Positions 34,264 to 45,739 of a DNA stretch of 64,000 bases are shown piece by piece. Source of the stretch: Clavulina sp. PMI_390 (lineage: Eukaryota > Basidiomycota > Agaricomycetes > Cantharellales > Hydnaceae); contig WIDE01000097.1 of assembly GCA_015039315.1 (NCBI GenBank), forward strand, positions 50,899 to 114,898, in the 5' to 3' direction. Numbering within the stretch: position 1 is the stretch's first letter; each line of letters begins with the position of its first letter. The notes under the pieces were generated by a model. The model saw only the letters and a list, made by a program, of their open reading frames with translations. It had not been told where the DNA came from and did no database searches. The translations under genes and the position numbers were made by a program.

Positions 34264-36618
34264 TCAAGCAATGGTCGCCACGCCCTCCTTCACAGACTCG
34301 ACAGCGCCCTTCACACTCTCCACTGCACCCTCCACAGCCTGCTTCGCAGCGTCGACCACACCACCAGGTACGACACTACCAGCCGTAGCAGTAGTGGGCG
34401 CAGGCTCCACAGGTGTCAGAGGAGCAGAGACTGGCGCAGAAGGCTTGATCTCTGATAGGTTTGGCGCAGCTGCTGCGTCAGTGGGGCGCACTCGCGAGAG
34501 TTCCTTGACGAACGAAGTGCCCCAGTACGCCGACGAGTATTTCGAGATGTACTAAAAAACGGTTTCGCATGTCAGCCAGCTGTCATCTCTCAGAAGCGCA
34601 ACAAGGTGGGCATACCTTGAACAACTTGCGCTGGTTCTCAGCGCGTGCACCAGAGTCCATCGTCACCGCCTCGTAGATGGCGTCCGCAACCTGCTGCGAG
34701 TCCCAAGGGTTCACGACAATACTGCCGTTAAGGGACTGCGCAGCACCCGCAAACTCGGAGAGGATCATGACACCCTGGCGCTGCTGCTGGCATGCAATGT
34801 ACTCGTACGAGACCTACAGATGCCAAGAATGTGTCCAATCAGACTGCTTGTTCTCGTGTGAGAATCGTCGAAACTCACCAGGTTCATACCATCTCGCGTC
34901 GAGCTCACAAGACACACATCACTAACAGCATAAAGCGCACAAAGCTCCTCAAAATTCAAACTCTTATGCATAAAATGAATCGGCATGAAATCAACCGTGC
35001 CGAACCGCCCATTAATCCTCCCCACCAGCTCGTTCACCGTGCTGCGCAAGTTTTGGTACTCTTCAACGTCCTGGCGCGACGGCACGGCGAGCTGGATGAG
35101 GATCACTTTGCCGACGTATTCGGGGTGCTGGGATAAGAAGACTTCGAGCGCGTGCATCTTTTGGGGGACGCCCTTGATGTAGTCGAGTCGGTCGACGCCA
35201 ACAATGAGCTTGCATCCTGAGAAGCGCTGCTCGAGCTGAGCAATGCGTGCTTGAACGGAGGGCTTGGCGACACCCTGTATACAAAGGGTTGGCAAAATAA
35301 GCATGAATCAGCTCTCGACTCTTTCAAATACAAGACGTCTTTCTGTCTGGTGCACTCACATCAACGAACTGCCCTGGGTCAATGCCGATCGGGAATGTGC
35401 CGACATGTGCATACCGCCCATCCATCTCAACACCGTTCGGCATCGTCGGGAGACCCAAAATACGCGTGCACGAGGACAGGAAGTGGCGCGCATAGTCGTA
35501 GGTGTGGAAACCGATGAGGTCCGAGTAGAGCAGGCCAAGCAGAATCTCGCGGCGCACAGGGAGAATCCTAGTGGTCGTATGTCGTGTGGATCGTCACATA
35601 CGATGGGGTGAGATCAGCGGCGAGGAGGGAGGATCGATAATGAGTCAGTTCGCGGCTGATGTGACTGCGGGGATGATATGGAGAGAAAATCACGAGCAAA
35701 CGAGAGCGAGAGAGAGGGGCCACAGCGCGATGACGCAACAGCCCACAACAACAACGCCAACGATGGCGGAGAAAAGCACATAAATCGAAATAAAAGCAAT
35801 GATACTCACCGGTAGATCTCACTGGATGGGAATGGAGTGTGCAAGAAGAAACCAATTTTGATTTCGCGCACGTCTTCCTCGGCGAGAGGCTCCTCGCTGA
35901 TCGCGTCCTCGGGGCGGTTCATATCATGCGGGAACGTGTCCTCAATCGTCTTAACCTCGTTCGTCGTGTACTCGTCCGCACCCGGGATCGTACCACGCAC
36001 AAACATCGGGAGGAGCATCAGATGATAATCCTGGATCCACACCATATCTCCGGAGCGGAGTTGCTGCCGAATGGCTTTGGCAAAGAGGAGGTTGGCCTGG
36101 CGGTACGCAAGCCAGTTCTGCTCATCAAAGTTCATTTCACCAGGGTGGTAGTGGAAAAGGGGCCAGAGGATCGAGTTGGAGAAGCCGTTGTAGTGCCTGT
36201 CGGCGAGGTCGTCGTCGAGGTAGACGGCCTGGCACGAGTACTCTTCGCGCAACCGGCGGTCGACGAGCGGGCGGTCCTTGTACGGGATGAAGAACCCGGG
36301 CCAGCCGATCCACGTGAAGGACATGTACTTTTTGGCGCCGGCGAGGGCAGAGACGAGACCGCCGGACGACATCTTGAAGTGGTACTCGCCCTTTGCATCT
36401 TTGGAGATGGTCACGGGGAGTCGGTTGGAGACGACGATGAGACGCTTCGAGTCACCAAACTCCATGGCGTCTTTGTCCTTGGGGGCGGTGGAGGAGGAAG
36501 GAGGTTGGGCGGCGGCGGTGGTGGTGATGGTGATTGCGGGGGGTGGGCCCGACGAAGGAGGAGGAGCTGAGGAGGCGGGTGAGGAGGAGGAAGGATTGCT
36601 AGGTGGTGGGGTCGCCAT
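34264..36618 (-). CDS. TPS1: Alpha,alpha-trehalose-phosphate synthase (UDP-forming), GT20
   Basis: Five exons: 35810-36618, 35360-35567, 34879-35274, 34616-34813 and 34264-34551; 632 residues. It makes trehalose-6-phosphate from UDP-glucose and glucose-6-phosphate in the cytosol, the first step of the stress sugar trehalose. GT20 landmarks appear in order: RLIVVSNRLPVTI (about 59-71), SSGGLVSALAG, TWIGWPGF, FHYHPGEMNFDEQNWLAYRQ, WIQDYHLMLLP, GFFLHTPFPSSEIYR (split by intron 1), SDLIGFHTYDYARHF, GTFPIGIDPGQF, KLIVGVDRLDYIKGVPQK, then SSTRDGMNLVSYEYIACQQ. The N-terminal 50 residues are Pro/Ser-rich. A C-terminal tail of about 60 residues after VKELSRVRPTD is Ala/Pro/Val-rich and outside the catalytic domain. 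No phosphatase domain is present, so it is a TPS1-type enzyme, not TPS2. Confidence 0.96.
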
Positions 36619-37877
36619 CGATATCGGCGGGTCTTATAGTCAGAAGAAGAAAAACAAGAAGACTTTTTCACAAGAAGGAATAGGATATGCTATGCTACTA
36701 CGCGGTGTGGATGAGGAGGTTATGCCGGAGAGATGAACGTTGGCTTGAATCGCTCACTTCCTAATTTTCACAGTTGTGATCCCGATGAGAGATTTAGCTC
36801 GCGCGATCTCGGAGCACCGAACGCGTCAGGAGATGGTCTTCCAGATGTGGATAGATGGATTAGGATGTGATACTTGCAACTGCGCTGGTTATGAGGCAGG
36901 CTGGGACATCACAGACCCGTGACGTCGCCGTCAGTCCAGACCAAACATGTACTTAGGGCGGCATATATTGACCTCCGTCATCCCTAGTAGCTCTCTTTTC
37001 TCGTTGCGTCTCTCATCATCACCAAAATTCCTCTCATTATTTTTCTAGGTGACTTCTCCGGTCTCCTTCATTATCCGCAGGATTCCCGGGATTACGACGA
37101 TCGATGGAGGGTGGCACGAGCAAACGTGCGTTTTGATCAACAAGGGGATGGAGGACAAGCTCCACCCCCGAATCGAGATGATTCGCAGGGTCTAGGAGCT
37201 TTTTTACTTTGTACTTGCTCTAACCACCGTAGTACCCGATACTCGGGGTAAATGGCGAACGCGGAGCCCCCCCATCGATGCACGAAAAGCACAAATCACT
37301 CATGCCCAAAGTAGCGCGCGAGCCCGATCATCAACATAGTATCGACACTCGGGTACATCATTACATGTATGCGTTATACTATAGTAGTAGCGTAGGACTT
37401 TCGCCGCGTTTGCCACGCTACTGTAATTGGCCCCTTCTGCTTAGATCACCGCAACTGGACTTTCCACGAGCTAAATCCGATCCCAGCTCCCACGGCAGTG
37501 AACAACTTTCTTCCCCCTTCGTCCTCCCGATGTTCTTCCATTCCAGTGTTCGATCTTAGAGTTAAGGTGCACCAGCCTGCCATTCAGTAGGGGGCGAACG
37601 TGGTTCACAAGTTGGGCAGATCATAATGCGTGACTTGAGACGTCGGCACTCAAAGAGAAACACACAGCGAGCAAGGATCGAATCGACATTGTTGACTGCA
37701 TTACACAAAGCAAGAGAACTAGCATGATACAGTGAGTGAGAATAAAGTAAGAACCGATAACCAACATCATCATCATCAGACGAGAGGGTGCTTCGACTCT
37801 GGACTACTTCACTCAATCAACAACGACGCAACGAAAACGAACAGACACGAACGCGCATGGACGGGAGGGCAGCACGC
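36619..37877. promoter_or_regulatory. TPS1 upstream region and RPP0 3' flank
   Basis: About 1.26 kb. Within the TPS1 promoter side are a CRE-like TGACGTC (about 36920-36926) and an AGGGG stress-response-type element (about 37141). Both suit the known stress induction of TPS1, but such short motifs also occur by chance. No gene was supported between 36619 and 37877. Confidence 0.35.
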
Positions 37878-39227
37878 TTAGTCGAACAGTCCGAAGCCCA
37901 TATCGTCATCAGACTCCTCCTTCTCCTCTTCCTTCTCGGCCGCGGCGGGGGCAGCAGCAGCAGCGGGCGCGCTAGAGTCGGCAGCAGGGGCAGCAGCGAC
38001 AGCGAACGCCTCGGGGTTCTCGAGGTACTCCTTGATCTGTTCACAAGCAACCATGCGCACAAAGAAATTGTCAGCGATCATCGGTGCAAGTGAAACACGG
38101 CACACAGGGAAGAGAACAGAAAAAGAAAGGGTTTGGACATCCATCAGGGTAACTATGACATATTTTTAAAAAATCACTGCGCGTGACGCTCATGATTTTC
38201 AGTGAATTTAACATCATGTGGGATGTCCGCCCATGTTTTTGGTAAGGAAAGAGGAACACGAGCCTCCGTAGGGAAAGGAAACAATCCACAAAATAAAGTG
38301 AAAAATTGGATGGTGAAAACATACCTTGGCGGCACCATCGAAGGTGTAGTCGGTGGCCAACGAGACTGCAAGCAAGTTCTTGTAGGCAGTGACGAGCAGG
38401 TGGGGAACGGAGACGATAGTGGGGTACTTGAGAGCCAACGAGATGGCTGCAACGGTCTTGATACCGCTCAAGAAGCGCTCGATAAGAACCTTCTCGTCAA
38501 TGTCAAGTACCTCGGGAGCGAAGATGTTACCATTGTCGTAGATCTGGACGACAGTCATACCGAAGCTGAACGGCGAGATGTTCAACATGTTGAGCAGGGT
38601 GGCTTCGGATGAACCGACACGGGTACCAGCAGTCACGACCTGCACATCACCGACGATTTCAATGGTACCACGGGCGATCTTGGTGGGGATACGGAGAGCC
38701 TGGAAGAAGGAGGTCTTGCCGGGTTCCATACCAGTGTTGCCACCAGGAACAATGACGTCGACGAGAGCAAGCATACCAGCACGGGCAGGGGCGGCGACCT
38801 TGTTGGAGGTGATGAGCTCACGGACCTCCTTCAGGTCATCGTTGGTGAAGACGAAGCCAACGTTGCCACGGACGTGGGGGAGAAGACGTTCGAATTGGGG
38901 AAGATCGGCGAGGAGGGTGCGGAGAGCACGGCGGACCATGGTGTTCTTACCCATGAGGACAACACCCTTGCCACGGAGAGCAAGACGAATCTGATGCATC
39001 TGGTTCGAGCCGACGTTGTCGACGTTGACGATGAAGATGGAGTCTAGTAGAGCAAGCCATTGTGTGTATTTTATGAATAGAGAAATAAATAGAGAGAGAC
39101 GAAACAGAATGTAGTCGTATCAGAACGTTTGCTGGGAGGAATAGGGACCATCTGACTCACGGTAGGTATCGAGAAGCGTTTTCAGCTTTTCGAAATAAAG
39201 CTCCTTGTCAGCACGAGAGGCACCCAT
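37878..39227 (-). CDS. RPP0: 60S acidic ribosomal protein P0 (uL10)
   Basis: Three exons: 39161-39227, 38325-39043 and 37878-38036; 314 residues, the usual length. P0 forms the base of the ribosomal stalk, binding 25S rRNA and anchoring P1/P2 dimers that recruit GTPase factors. Recognisable parts are the N-terminal [55 protein letters not shown] and [12 protein letters not shown]. The P1/P2-binding helices follow. The terminal Ala-rich hinge ends in the P-stalk peptide [13 protein letters not shown]. Intron 2 (38037-38324, 288 nt) is much longer than neighbouring introns and contains a C/D box snoRNA candidate on the same strand. Confidence 0.97.
38135..38228 (-). ncRNA. Intronic C/D box snoRNA, predicted guide for 25S rRNA 2'-O-methylation (snR63-like target)
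   Basis: Lies inside RPP0 intron 2, same strand. An 8-bp perfect terminal stem, GGACATCC (38221-38228) with GGATGTCC (38135-38142), brackets box C ATGATGT (38211-38217, one change from RUGAUGA) and box D CTGA (38144-38147). Upstream of box D is the guide GTCATAGTTAC, exactly complementary to GTAACTATGAC, the universally conserved 25S/28S rRNA domain V segment preceding TCTCTTAAGG. By the box D+5 rule the methylated base is the second A of GUAAC, which by my recollection is yeast Am2256, guided by snR63 (human U36 site). An internal CTGA could be D', but no convincing second target was found. Processing from an intron of a ribosomal protein gene is typical for fungal and animal snoRNAs. Confidence 0.85.
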
Positions 39228-40542
39228 TTTGATCTAGTAAACCGGGCTCGTTAGCTACGAAAAACTTCAGATTTGCTCCAGCTAGGATAATTCGCACATA
39301 TTCTTAGTCGTGAAGTGAGATGAAGTCGATGAAGAACAGATCCTCCCAATACCCTCTACGGCATAATGAGAAAGAGAATTGGGTCAGATATAGGAGAAAA
39401 AAAATGGAGCACAATGAGTTAAAATCACCTCGGAAGGTAAAGGATGTTTAAAGGCAGGTGTTCGGGGTGGAAGATGGAGAAACTGAGTAGTTTTGACTTG
39501 TGGCCCTGTATTTGGCACCAGCGCTTCCAACTCGCCTTCCAACTTCACCATGCTCTATCAGTTAATTTGGATTAACTCCAGATGCATATTCTAATTTGCT
39601 AAAAGGTTCTCTTACACAACCAGATGTGCGCTTTGTATACCAATCTCGAGCTCGAAGTGAATAAATAACTACGCGCTTAAGAAACCATAACATCAATGTT
39701 CAATTTGTCGACAACAGAAGGAATATTGGCCATTATTCGGCGCGGAATACCCGCACCAGATACCACAAATGGACGACTCTATGTTCACTGATCTGTTTGG
39801 GCCGCATTCAAGGGAGCATCCATATCTGAAGCAGCAATGACACCCGGTCTTCCCGGTTTATCACGTCGCCTTTGTCGAATGGAGCGGAAGTTAGGTTGGA
39901 TTCTATTTACACTCGCCAAGAAAAGAAAATATTTATATTAGATAAACTGAATCTATCAGACTTCCCTCTGGGAGTGAATGTGTGGTCGAAAGGGGCTATA
40001 GCGACGGAGTGTGTGGACGTATGTTGACACGGCCAGCCATTCTGTTTCATGCACTTCGCTATGGCCGGTGAAATTTGCACTCAATCGGCTTCGAAACGAC
40101 CAATGAAATCAGCAGCTACGGTTTAGACATTGTATCTCGCCCCCAGAGACCCTTCAGCGTTGCCAATTGCTCACCAAGGACCCCTTGCTGCTGGTGAATC
40201 CACCCACACTTCATTGCACTTGTTGCAATAAGATCCTACCAAAAACACATCAATACATCTATTTATACAATGGTGGAACGGCTTCCCCTAAATGATTTTA
40301 GTAATACTGTTTCACCACTAGCGCTTGGAGTCGGCGTCGGCCTGCACAGTCCGACGAGAAAAATACACCCTCTTTGGCAGCTTAGGAAGGCAAAAAATCC
40401 CCTCCCAAACTTAAGGTTACATCCACACACCATCTAGAGTTCCATACATCGGAGGTATGCACGTTATGCATGTACCTTTCTGTAACAGAGCGCTCACTGA
40501 ACAGCGTCGCCTGCCGGTCCTGCTAGCATTTCATTCTAGCTC
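39228..40542. promoter_or_regulatory. Divergent intergenic region, RPP0 and F-box gene promoters
   Basis: About 1.3 kb between RPP0 (-) and the single-exon F-box gene (+). It includes pyrimidine/purine-biased stretches near the RPP0 start. No gene, repeat or RNA was recognised. Confidence 0.35.
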
Positions 40543-41910
40543 ATGCTGTCAACACGACTACCTGATGAGCTGATACTGCTCATATTCGCGAATGTTGTGT
40601 TTGATTCCACTGGGAAGTCACCAGAAGACATTGTGAAGGGTCTAGCTATCACCACGGCTGTCTGCAAGCTGTGGCGAAGCTTGGCCATCAATGACCCCAC
40701 GTTATGGGCTCTCATACATGTTGGCAGCTCTGAAATCACTCCACAAGCCCATCGCATTTCCGCCCTCCGCTTTGATCGCGTCGCCACATTCTTGCGTCGA
40801 TCCCAATCAGCTCCACTGGTGCTGGTCATCAATCGTCCTGAGGCCCCGAGGGGCCTTCCTGCTTACGAGTTCTCCGATATGGAAAAGGAGTGGATATCCA
40901 TGTATGATCTTCTCCGACCTCACATGAATCGCTGCCGTAATCTCAAGGTGACGAACAATGCTCGGGAGCCCTCAACGACCCGCGAGCTCCTCGGGCTCTT
41001 ACAAACGCCAGAGTTTCCTTTACTTGAGGAATTCTCTTTTATAGACCGAAGAGTCGTCATGAGCGAATACGATAGAAGTGCTTTCAAGCATTCTTGGAGG
41101 ATGGGCGCCTCGACTACGCCGCTCAAGAGCTTCCAATTCACAAGTTGGGTTAGCCACCTCCCAACATCTTTGGATGTAGCGTGGCCGGCGCTCGAAACTC
41201 TCGATCTAAGCCTCGAAGAATCATGTTGGCCAGAGATTTCTCAAACTCTGGCCCGACTTACTTCCCTCCAAACTCTTCATATCAATATCATTAGGATGGA
41301 CCTGAGCGGAAGCAGGGTATCGCCCTCTTCTCCCACAAGAATCGTCCTCCACGAACTCAGGCATCTCACAACCAATTACCTCCCCATCTGGTACTATATT
41401 CAGACACCGTCACTATCGTCTATCAATCTCAAAGACCTCGATCCATATAATCCATGGAACGAGGAATTTAGTAGAGAATGTGGGCCGAAATCCCCCCAAC
41501 TATTCACAGAACTCGCCGCATGTGTTCGGGAGGTGCAATTCCAAGATAGCTTCCTTGAACTGCAACTCACGATACCATTCTTACGAGAACTCAAGAGTGT
41601 GACAAAGCTAGTCTTCCGAGACTGTGCGGCCCTCCATGATGTAATTTCTTATCTCTCCGCCAACATTCATGGTAGCACTCCACAGCCGATCTCCTTACTA
41701 TCCTCAGAAGAAATGGACGTCGATGGAGCAGCCCTTTCGTTGTGGGGCTGGAGAGAAAGGGGCGAAGAGTTCCTTCCTGCCTTAAGTAGCGTTACTTTTG
41801 TCAATCAGATCTTGGCGTGTGGTCTAACCGACACACGCGGACTGGCAGATCGTTTGACGAAAATGGGTATTCGCGTGAGCTGGCACGTAGACGATTTTGC
41901 AGAACAATAG
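40543..41910 (+). CDS. F-box domain protein, single exon
   Basis: 455 residues without introns. The F-box is at the extreme N-terminus: RLPDELILLIFANVVFD, then CKLWRSLAINDPTLWALIHV (about residues 4-65), fitting LP.E....IF and the W.....dp.LW pattern. The C-terminal two thirds are leucine-rich-repeat-like (LETLDLSLEESCWPEI, LARLTSLQTLHINII, VLHELRHLTTNYLPIW, LRELKSVTKLVFRDC), as in many Agaricomycete F-box/LRR adaptors. By family knowledge it would recruit a substrate to an SCF ubiquitin ligase. It is unrelated in detail to the 29.6-31.6 kb F-box gene. The ATG at 40543 was chosen because the F-box starts at once and no better upstream start is linked. Confidence 0.82.
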   Translation: MLSTRLPDELILLIFANVVFDSTGKSPEDIVKGLAITTAVCKLWRSLAINDPTLWALIHVGSSEITPQAHRISALRFDRVATFLRRSQSAPLVLVINRPEAPRGLPAYEFSDMEKEWISMYDLLRPHMNRCRNLKVTNNAREPSTTRELLGLLQTPEFPLLEEFSFIDRRVVMSEYDRSAFKHSWRMGASTTPLKSFQFTSWVSHLPTSLDVAWPALETLDLSLEESCWPEISQTLARLTSLQTLHINIIRMDLSGSRVSPSSPTRIVLHELRHLTTNYLPIWYYIQTPSLSSINLKDLDPYNPWNEEFSRECGPKSPQLFTELAACVREVQFQDSFLELQLTIPFLRELKSVTKLVFRDCAALHDVISYLSANIHGSTPQPISLLSSEEMDVDGAALSLWGWRERGEEFLPALSSVTFVNQILACGLTDTRGLADRLTKMGIRVSWHVDDFAEQ

Positions 41911-42835
41911 GGGATGCCGGTCACGGCGGATGGTCGTTCACCTTCGGATGCATTCTCAGCAAATGGGGTTGGGGCGAGCCGATCTGGTGCGTAGTTATTG
42001 CTGGAGTTGCCAACCTGGCGTACATGATGTAGATGCTTCCGATACTTCCACCCGTGGTAACGAATTATCTTCCTCATGCCATACCAGCGGGCCTCACCTG
42101 GGAGGTGCGCTCTCGGCTGATATGAAAGGAAATGCAGCTGTCAAAGGCCCCTAGGCACTGGTCTAGGCATAGAGAGAAGTCGATCATCCTAATCTCGTAC
42201 TCTAACCATCATAAATCCGCGGTGATGTGATATCTATAGCCATACTATTGATATCATACAAAGGGGGGCGTTGTTATCGAGCGGCGGGTCGAGAGTTTTG
42301 TGGAAGAATAGACTTTTCCCGATCTCGGTGCCAGGATCGCTTGCATCAATGTGGGTTCTTACATATAGAATCACCAGAACTTTGTGATTGCAGAAATTGC
42401 TTCATTTCAGGAGTGTACAAGTCTTATGGAGTTCTGTACCCATTTGTCCTGCCAGCGCTAAATATGGCCATATTAGGGATTAGCCAGTCGCAACAATTCG
42501 TGAGATCATGTGGTCAAGTTCAAATTATTACAATCGAGCCCTTGGTCGGACGTCGGAAAATCAGCTTCTTACTATTCCTTTATGCTTGGTCATTTGCGCG
42601 CGTAGATGGGTCGATCGCTGAGTAATTCCAAATCTTTTAAGATTAAGATTAAGGCCACGGATTTGCAGGGCGATTGGTAACGTATTTCCATGGAGGACAA
42701 CTCGTAGCCTCCTAACAACAGACGGACGGCCAGCAAATACTATTGTACAGATACACTAATCGTGAAGTTCGCGCATAGATAGGTATTTCCGCGGCGGCCG
42801 CGGACTATTGAGGGGAGAATCTGCGGACGCAAGCC
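41911..42835. other. Convergent intergenic region
   Basis: About 925 bp between the stop codons of the F-box gene (+) and the FAX-like gene (-). It holds a GC-rich near-palindrome, CCGCGGCGGCCGCGG, near 42791. Open frames are short and featureless. Confidence 0.4.
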
Positions 42836-43872
42836 TCATGTGAAGCCTGGCCTATTCGGATACCACGTCTTTCGAAGACCCTCGGCGTAGACTAAGAGAT
42901 TAGGGCGGTCATGGACGGCCTTGGATAGCTTAGGGAGCCAGCTATCGAAAAGCAAGGGCAGTGGTGATGGGAAGCATAGACAGTTAGACCCAAGTAAGAG
43001 TGCATTCATGATGACGTAGACGTACTCAGGATTCGCGTAAATCGTTGCCAGGTAGGCAAAAACGATAGCGTCAGCTTCTGTAGGTGTCTCTCCACCAAGG
43101 ATATGCTTCTTGCCCTCGCCCACCCAAGTGGCAATCGCATCCATTCCTGAATTCCGCAAGAAGTCAATCTCGCTTGCAGGGCGATTCTTGAGACCGGCCA
43201 ATTCGCGTCGAAGACACATCTACACGATACAAAGTTGGTAGTAGGATTAGTGAGCAGGTGAGAAGCAGAAGTGGAAGAAGCAACGGACTTTTCGGTAGAA
43301 TAGGTACCCGACTATCATGCGGATGGGGTACGGAAGGGTTCGTAAGAAGAGCTTGTCACGAGCAATCTTGAAATGGTCGATCCACCTAGGAAGAATCTTA
43401 GTGAGCATGATGCAAGCAGTCTTTTGGTGGTGTGAGCTCACCCTTCAGACAATAGCAGCAAGTATATCTCCTCCAGAAGACTTTGAATGGCTCTTGACTT
43501 GGCCATCTCGTCCGCACTCAGCCCAGTGTCCAGATCGTTCGCTAGGCCACGCTTGACGAGCTCCCGATAGGCGAAGAGGGAGTCCGGGATAGTTTCTTGC
43601 TTCTTCGTCACCGGCGACTGAAGCTTCACGATTGGGAGCCTCCCTCGTGGCGTGGTGATGGGGTTACCGAATTTCGTCTCCAGCTCGAATGGTGTGTTGG
43701 AGAAAGTAAGCAGCGCCTCGAGGCGGTTGACCCACGGGGAGAAGTCCCATTCATTGGGCCGGTCCTCGAAGCGGGCAAGGACAGGGATGGTAGATGGTGA
43801 TGGCTGGGCATTGTAGACAGACTCTTTGGTAGTAGCAAAGTCACTCTCAGGTTTGGTAGTAGACTCGGACAT
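42836..43872 (-). CDS. GST-fold protein of the FAX/metaxin-like type
   Basis: Four exons: 43442-43872, 43289-43385, 43026-43219 and 42836-42941; 275 residues. A thioredoxin-like N-terminal half (about residues 30-110) includes WVNRLEALLTFSNTPFELE, PRGRLPIVKLQ and the family's IPDS motif (ETIPDSLFAYREL), the position used by GSTs for E/DS contacts. A helical C-terminal half follows (FKIARDKLFLRTLPYPIRM, then GMDAIATWVGEGKKHILGGE, PTEADAIVFAYLATIYANPE). Order and spacing match failed-axon-connections (FAXC) and related metaxin/GST-like proteins, common as expanded families in mushrooms. Enzymatic activity is not established for this group. It is unrelated at sequence level to the adjacent canonical GST. 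Confidence 0.75.
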
Positions 43873-44454
43873 GGTGGACAGGAGAGGGGATGCGGGGGGA
43901 ATGGGATTCCAGCATTCTGCCAATGCGTCAACTCTTAAAGGCAAGGCGCCACATGCGGGACTAGTTGTATTGTAAAATGCAAAAAGAAACCGGACCGTAG
44001 ACCTTGAGAAAATACGACCAAATCGGATTGGCCAGTCCGTTCGAGTCGGTTGGACCCTGCTCGACACGATCGTGGGCACAGCACCTTATTCGACCCTTAG
44101 AGGCTCTGAAGCATAGTGCGAGTAAGAGTGAAAGGAAATGGCGATAGCGAGGTTATTTACAGCTGATGAAACCATCACCATCGACGATGACGGCGTAATA
44201 TATGATAGTCGAGGACAAAAGTGTCCCTGCCTTTTACAGTGGCGGTGCCGTGCTTCCCATTCAGTGGAACGCTGTCACATGGTTGAATGACCGTGAGGAG
44301 AAGATAAGTGGCACATCTTTCCCAGCGATCGCATACATTCCCAGCCATGCCTAAATGCAATGCTGGAGTAGAAGATCTAGTACATTCATTCGCTCGGCCG
44401 AGTTCCACCAAACGCGGTCTGCTGCAGGATTCTCCGCACGGCAGCCCTCCACTG
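43873..44454. promoter_or_regulatory. FAX-like gene promoter and GST 3' flank
   Basis: About 580 bp between two minus-strand genes. No motif, gene or repeat could be supported. Confidence 0.35.
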
Positions 44455-45739
44455 CTACTTATTTGTGGGAGGGGGGATGACTGCTTGGGCAGCAGGGCGG
44501 GCGCTAATGACGTCAAACCAACGCTGCATTGGAGAAGGTGTGGATCAATAGCGTGTTCGTAAACAGAGATCTTGCTGTAAATCGAACCTTGAGATTTGGG
44601 TATGCATCAAGATCATCAATACCACACCGATTGTAAGCCCTGACCCTGCAAACACGTTGCGAATAAGAAGGGTGCAGTATTCTTGAAGACGTCTCTTGCG
44701 CTCACATCGGGAAGACATTGATATCTGCAATAGAGTATGTCCCTTCCTCGGCACCCACCAGGAAGTCCCGTCCGGTGAGGCGTGTGTCCAGAACGCCGAA
44801 GACACGCTTCGTTTCGTTGACGAAGCCTATCAGCAACAGGGAACAAGAAGTATAATTTATTCACTTTAGGTGAGAAATGAGAACCGAGGCGAACATTGCC
44901 CAGCCGCTTACGTTCGGTGACTAATGGTGCCTCTGTGGCTTTGACAAAATACATTGCCTGGCCTATGAAGCAGCCACCAATGATAAGTTCGCGAATAGTG
45001 AATCGATCAGGGAATTAAATGGACCTTGAATGGGACCGAGACCTGCATATGAGCATTCGCGAATAATCAGCGTCAGAATATCGGAAAGTCAGTTGCGGCG
45101 CGAAGAATATAAATTCATACCTCCATGCTGTTTGATAGAGAGTGGAGCACAGATACCCCGATGTCAATAGCACGATGGTACGAAGGAAGGAAATGACTCA
45201 CAGAGAGAAATATCCACTGAAGTGCCTCACTATAGAAATCGGACTGTATAGGGAAGCTCAGTTTGTGGTCCTTGTCAAATTGTTGAGCGAGGTAGCAAAT
45301 GATTGCGGCTGTTTCGATTACAGTGAAGTCGGTACCGTCGGGTCGATGGTGAACAATTGCAGGGATGCGACCGTTGGGATTAATCTACAAAGGATCAGGC
45401 AAGAGTCGTTTGGTAGAGATTAGATCGACAGAAAAAACGCTAGCGCACCTTGGTGTACCACTCGGACTTCTGCTCGCGTACTGCATCCCTCATGTCCACG
45501 ATTCGGACTTGGTAATCTAGTCCAGATTCATTTGGATATGCCGCCTTGAGCTCCTCTAGTACGTTCGGCAGATGGCGAGAGCGGTGACATCCGTTGTCCG
45601 CCGTTAGCTTGATTGTCTGACAGCTAGCGTTGACATCAATGTGAAGATTGACATCAAACATACCGAAGATTAGGAGCGCTTTGAAAGCATTCGGACTAAG
45701 GCGCGCGCCAACGCTGTAGAGGGTGAAAGAAGGCGACAT
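44455..45739 (-). CDS. Glutathione S-transferase (Ure2p-like class), nine exons including a 7-nt microexon
   Basis: Exons: 45664-45739, 45449-45555, 45202-45384, 45121-45127 (7 nt, CATGGAG), 45025-45042 (18 nt), 44912-44962, 44706-44826, 44588-44645 and 44455-44523; 229 residues. The N-terminal thioredoxin domain shows [19 protein letters not shown], then [37 protein letters not shown] and the glutathione-contact [14 protein letters not shown]. The microexon supplies HG of HGGLGPIQGQAMYF, the highly conserved segment that opens the helical domain in Ure2p-like fungal GSTs. Later parts are [34 protein letters not shown] and [12 protein letters not shown]. All eight junctions keep frame, and together they recover conserved family sequence. 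It conjugates glutathione to electrophiles or reduces peroxides in the cytosol; the substrate is unknown. Confidence 0.88.

Noticed and set aside
33764..34555. 263-codon plus-strand open frame
   Set aside because: Its 3' half is antisense to the last exons of TPS1 and its 5' half overlaps the end of the secreted-protein gene; composition and context mark it as a shadow frame.
35839..36570. 243-codon plus-strand open frame
   Set aside because: Fully antisense to TPS1 exon 1, which is supported by conserved GT20 motifs.
39044..39160. Second snoRNA in RPP0 intron 1
   Set aside because: No paired box C and box D with a terminal stem could be found.
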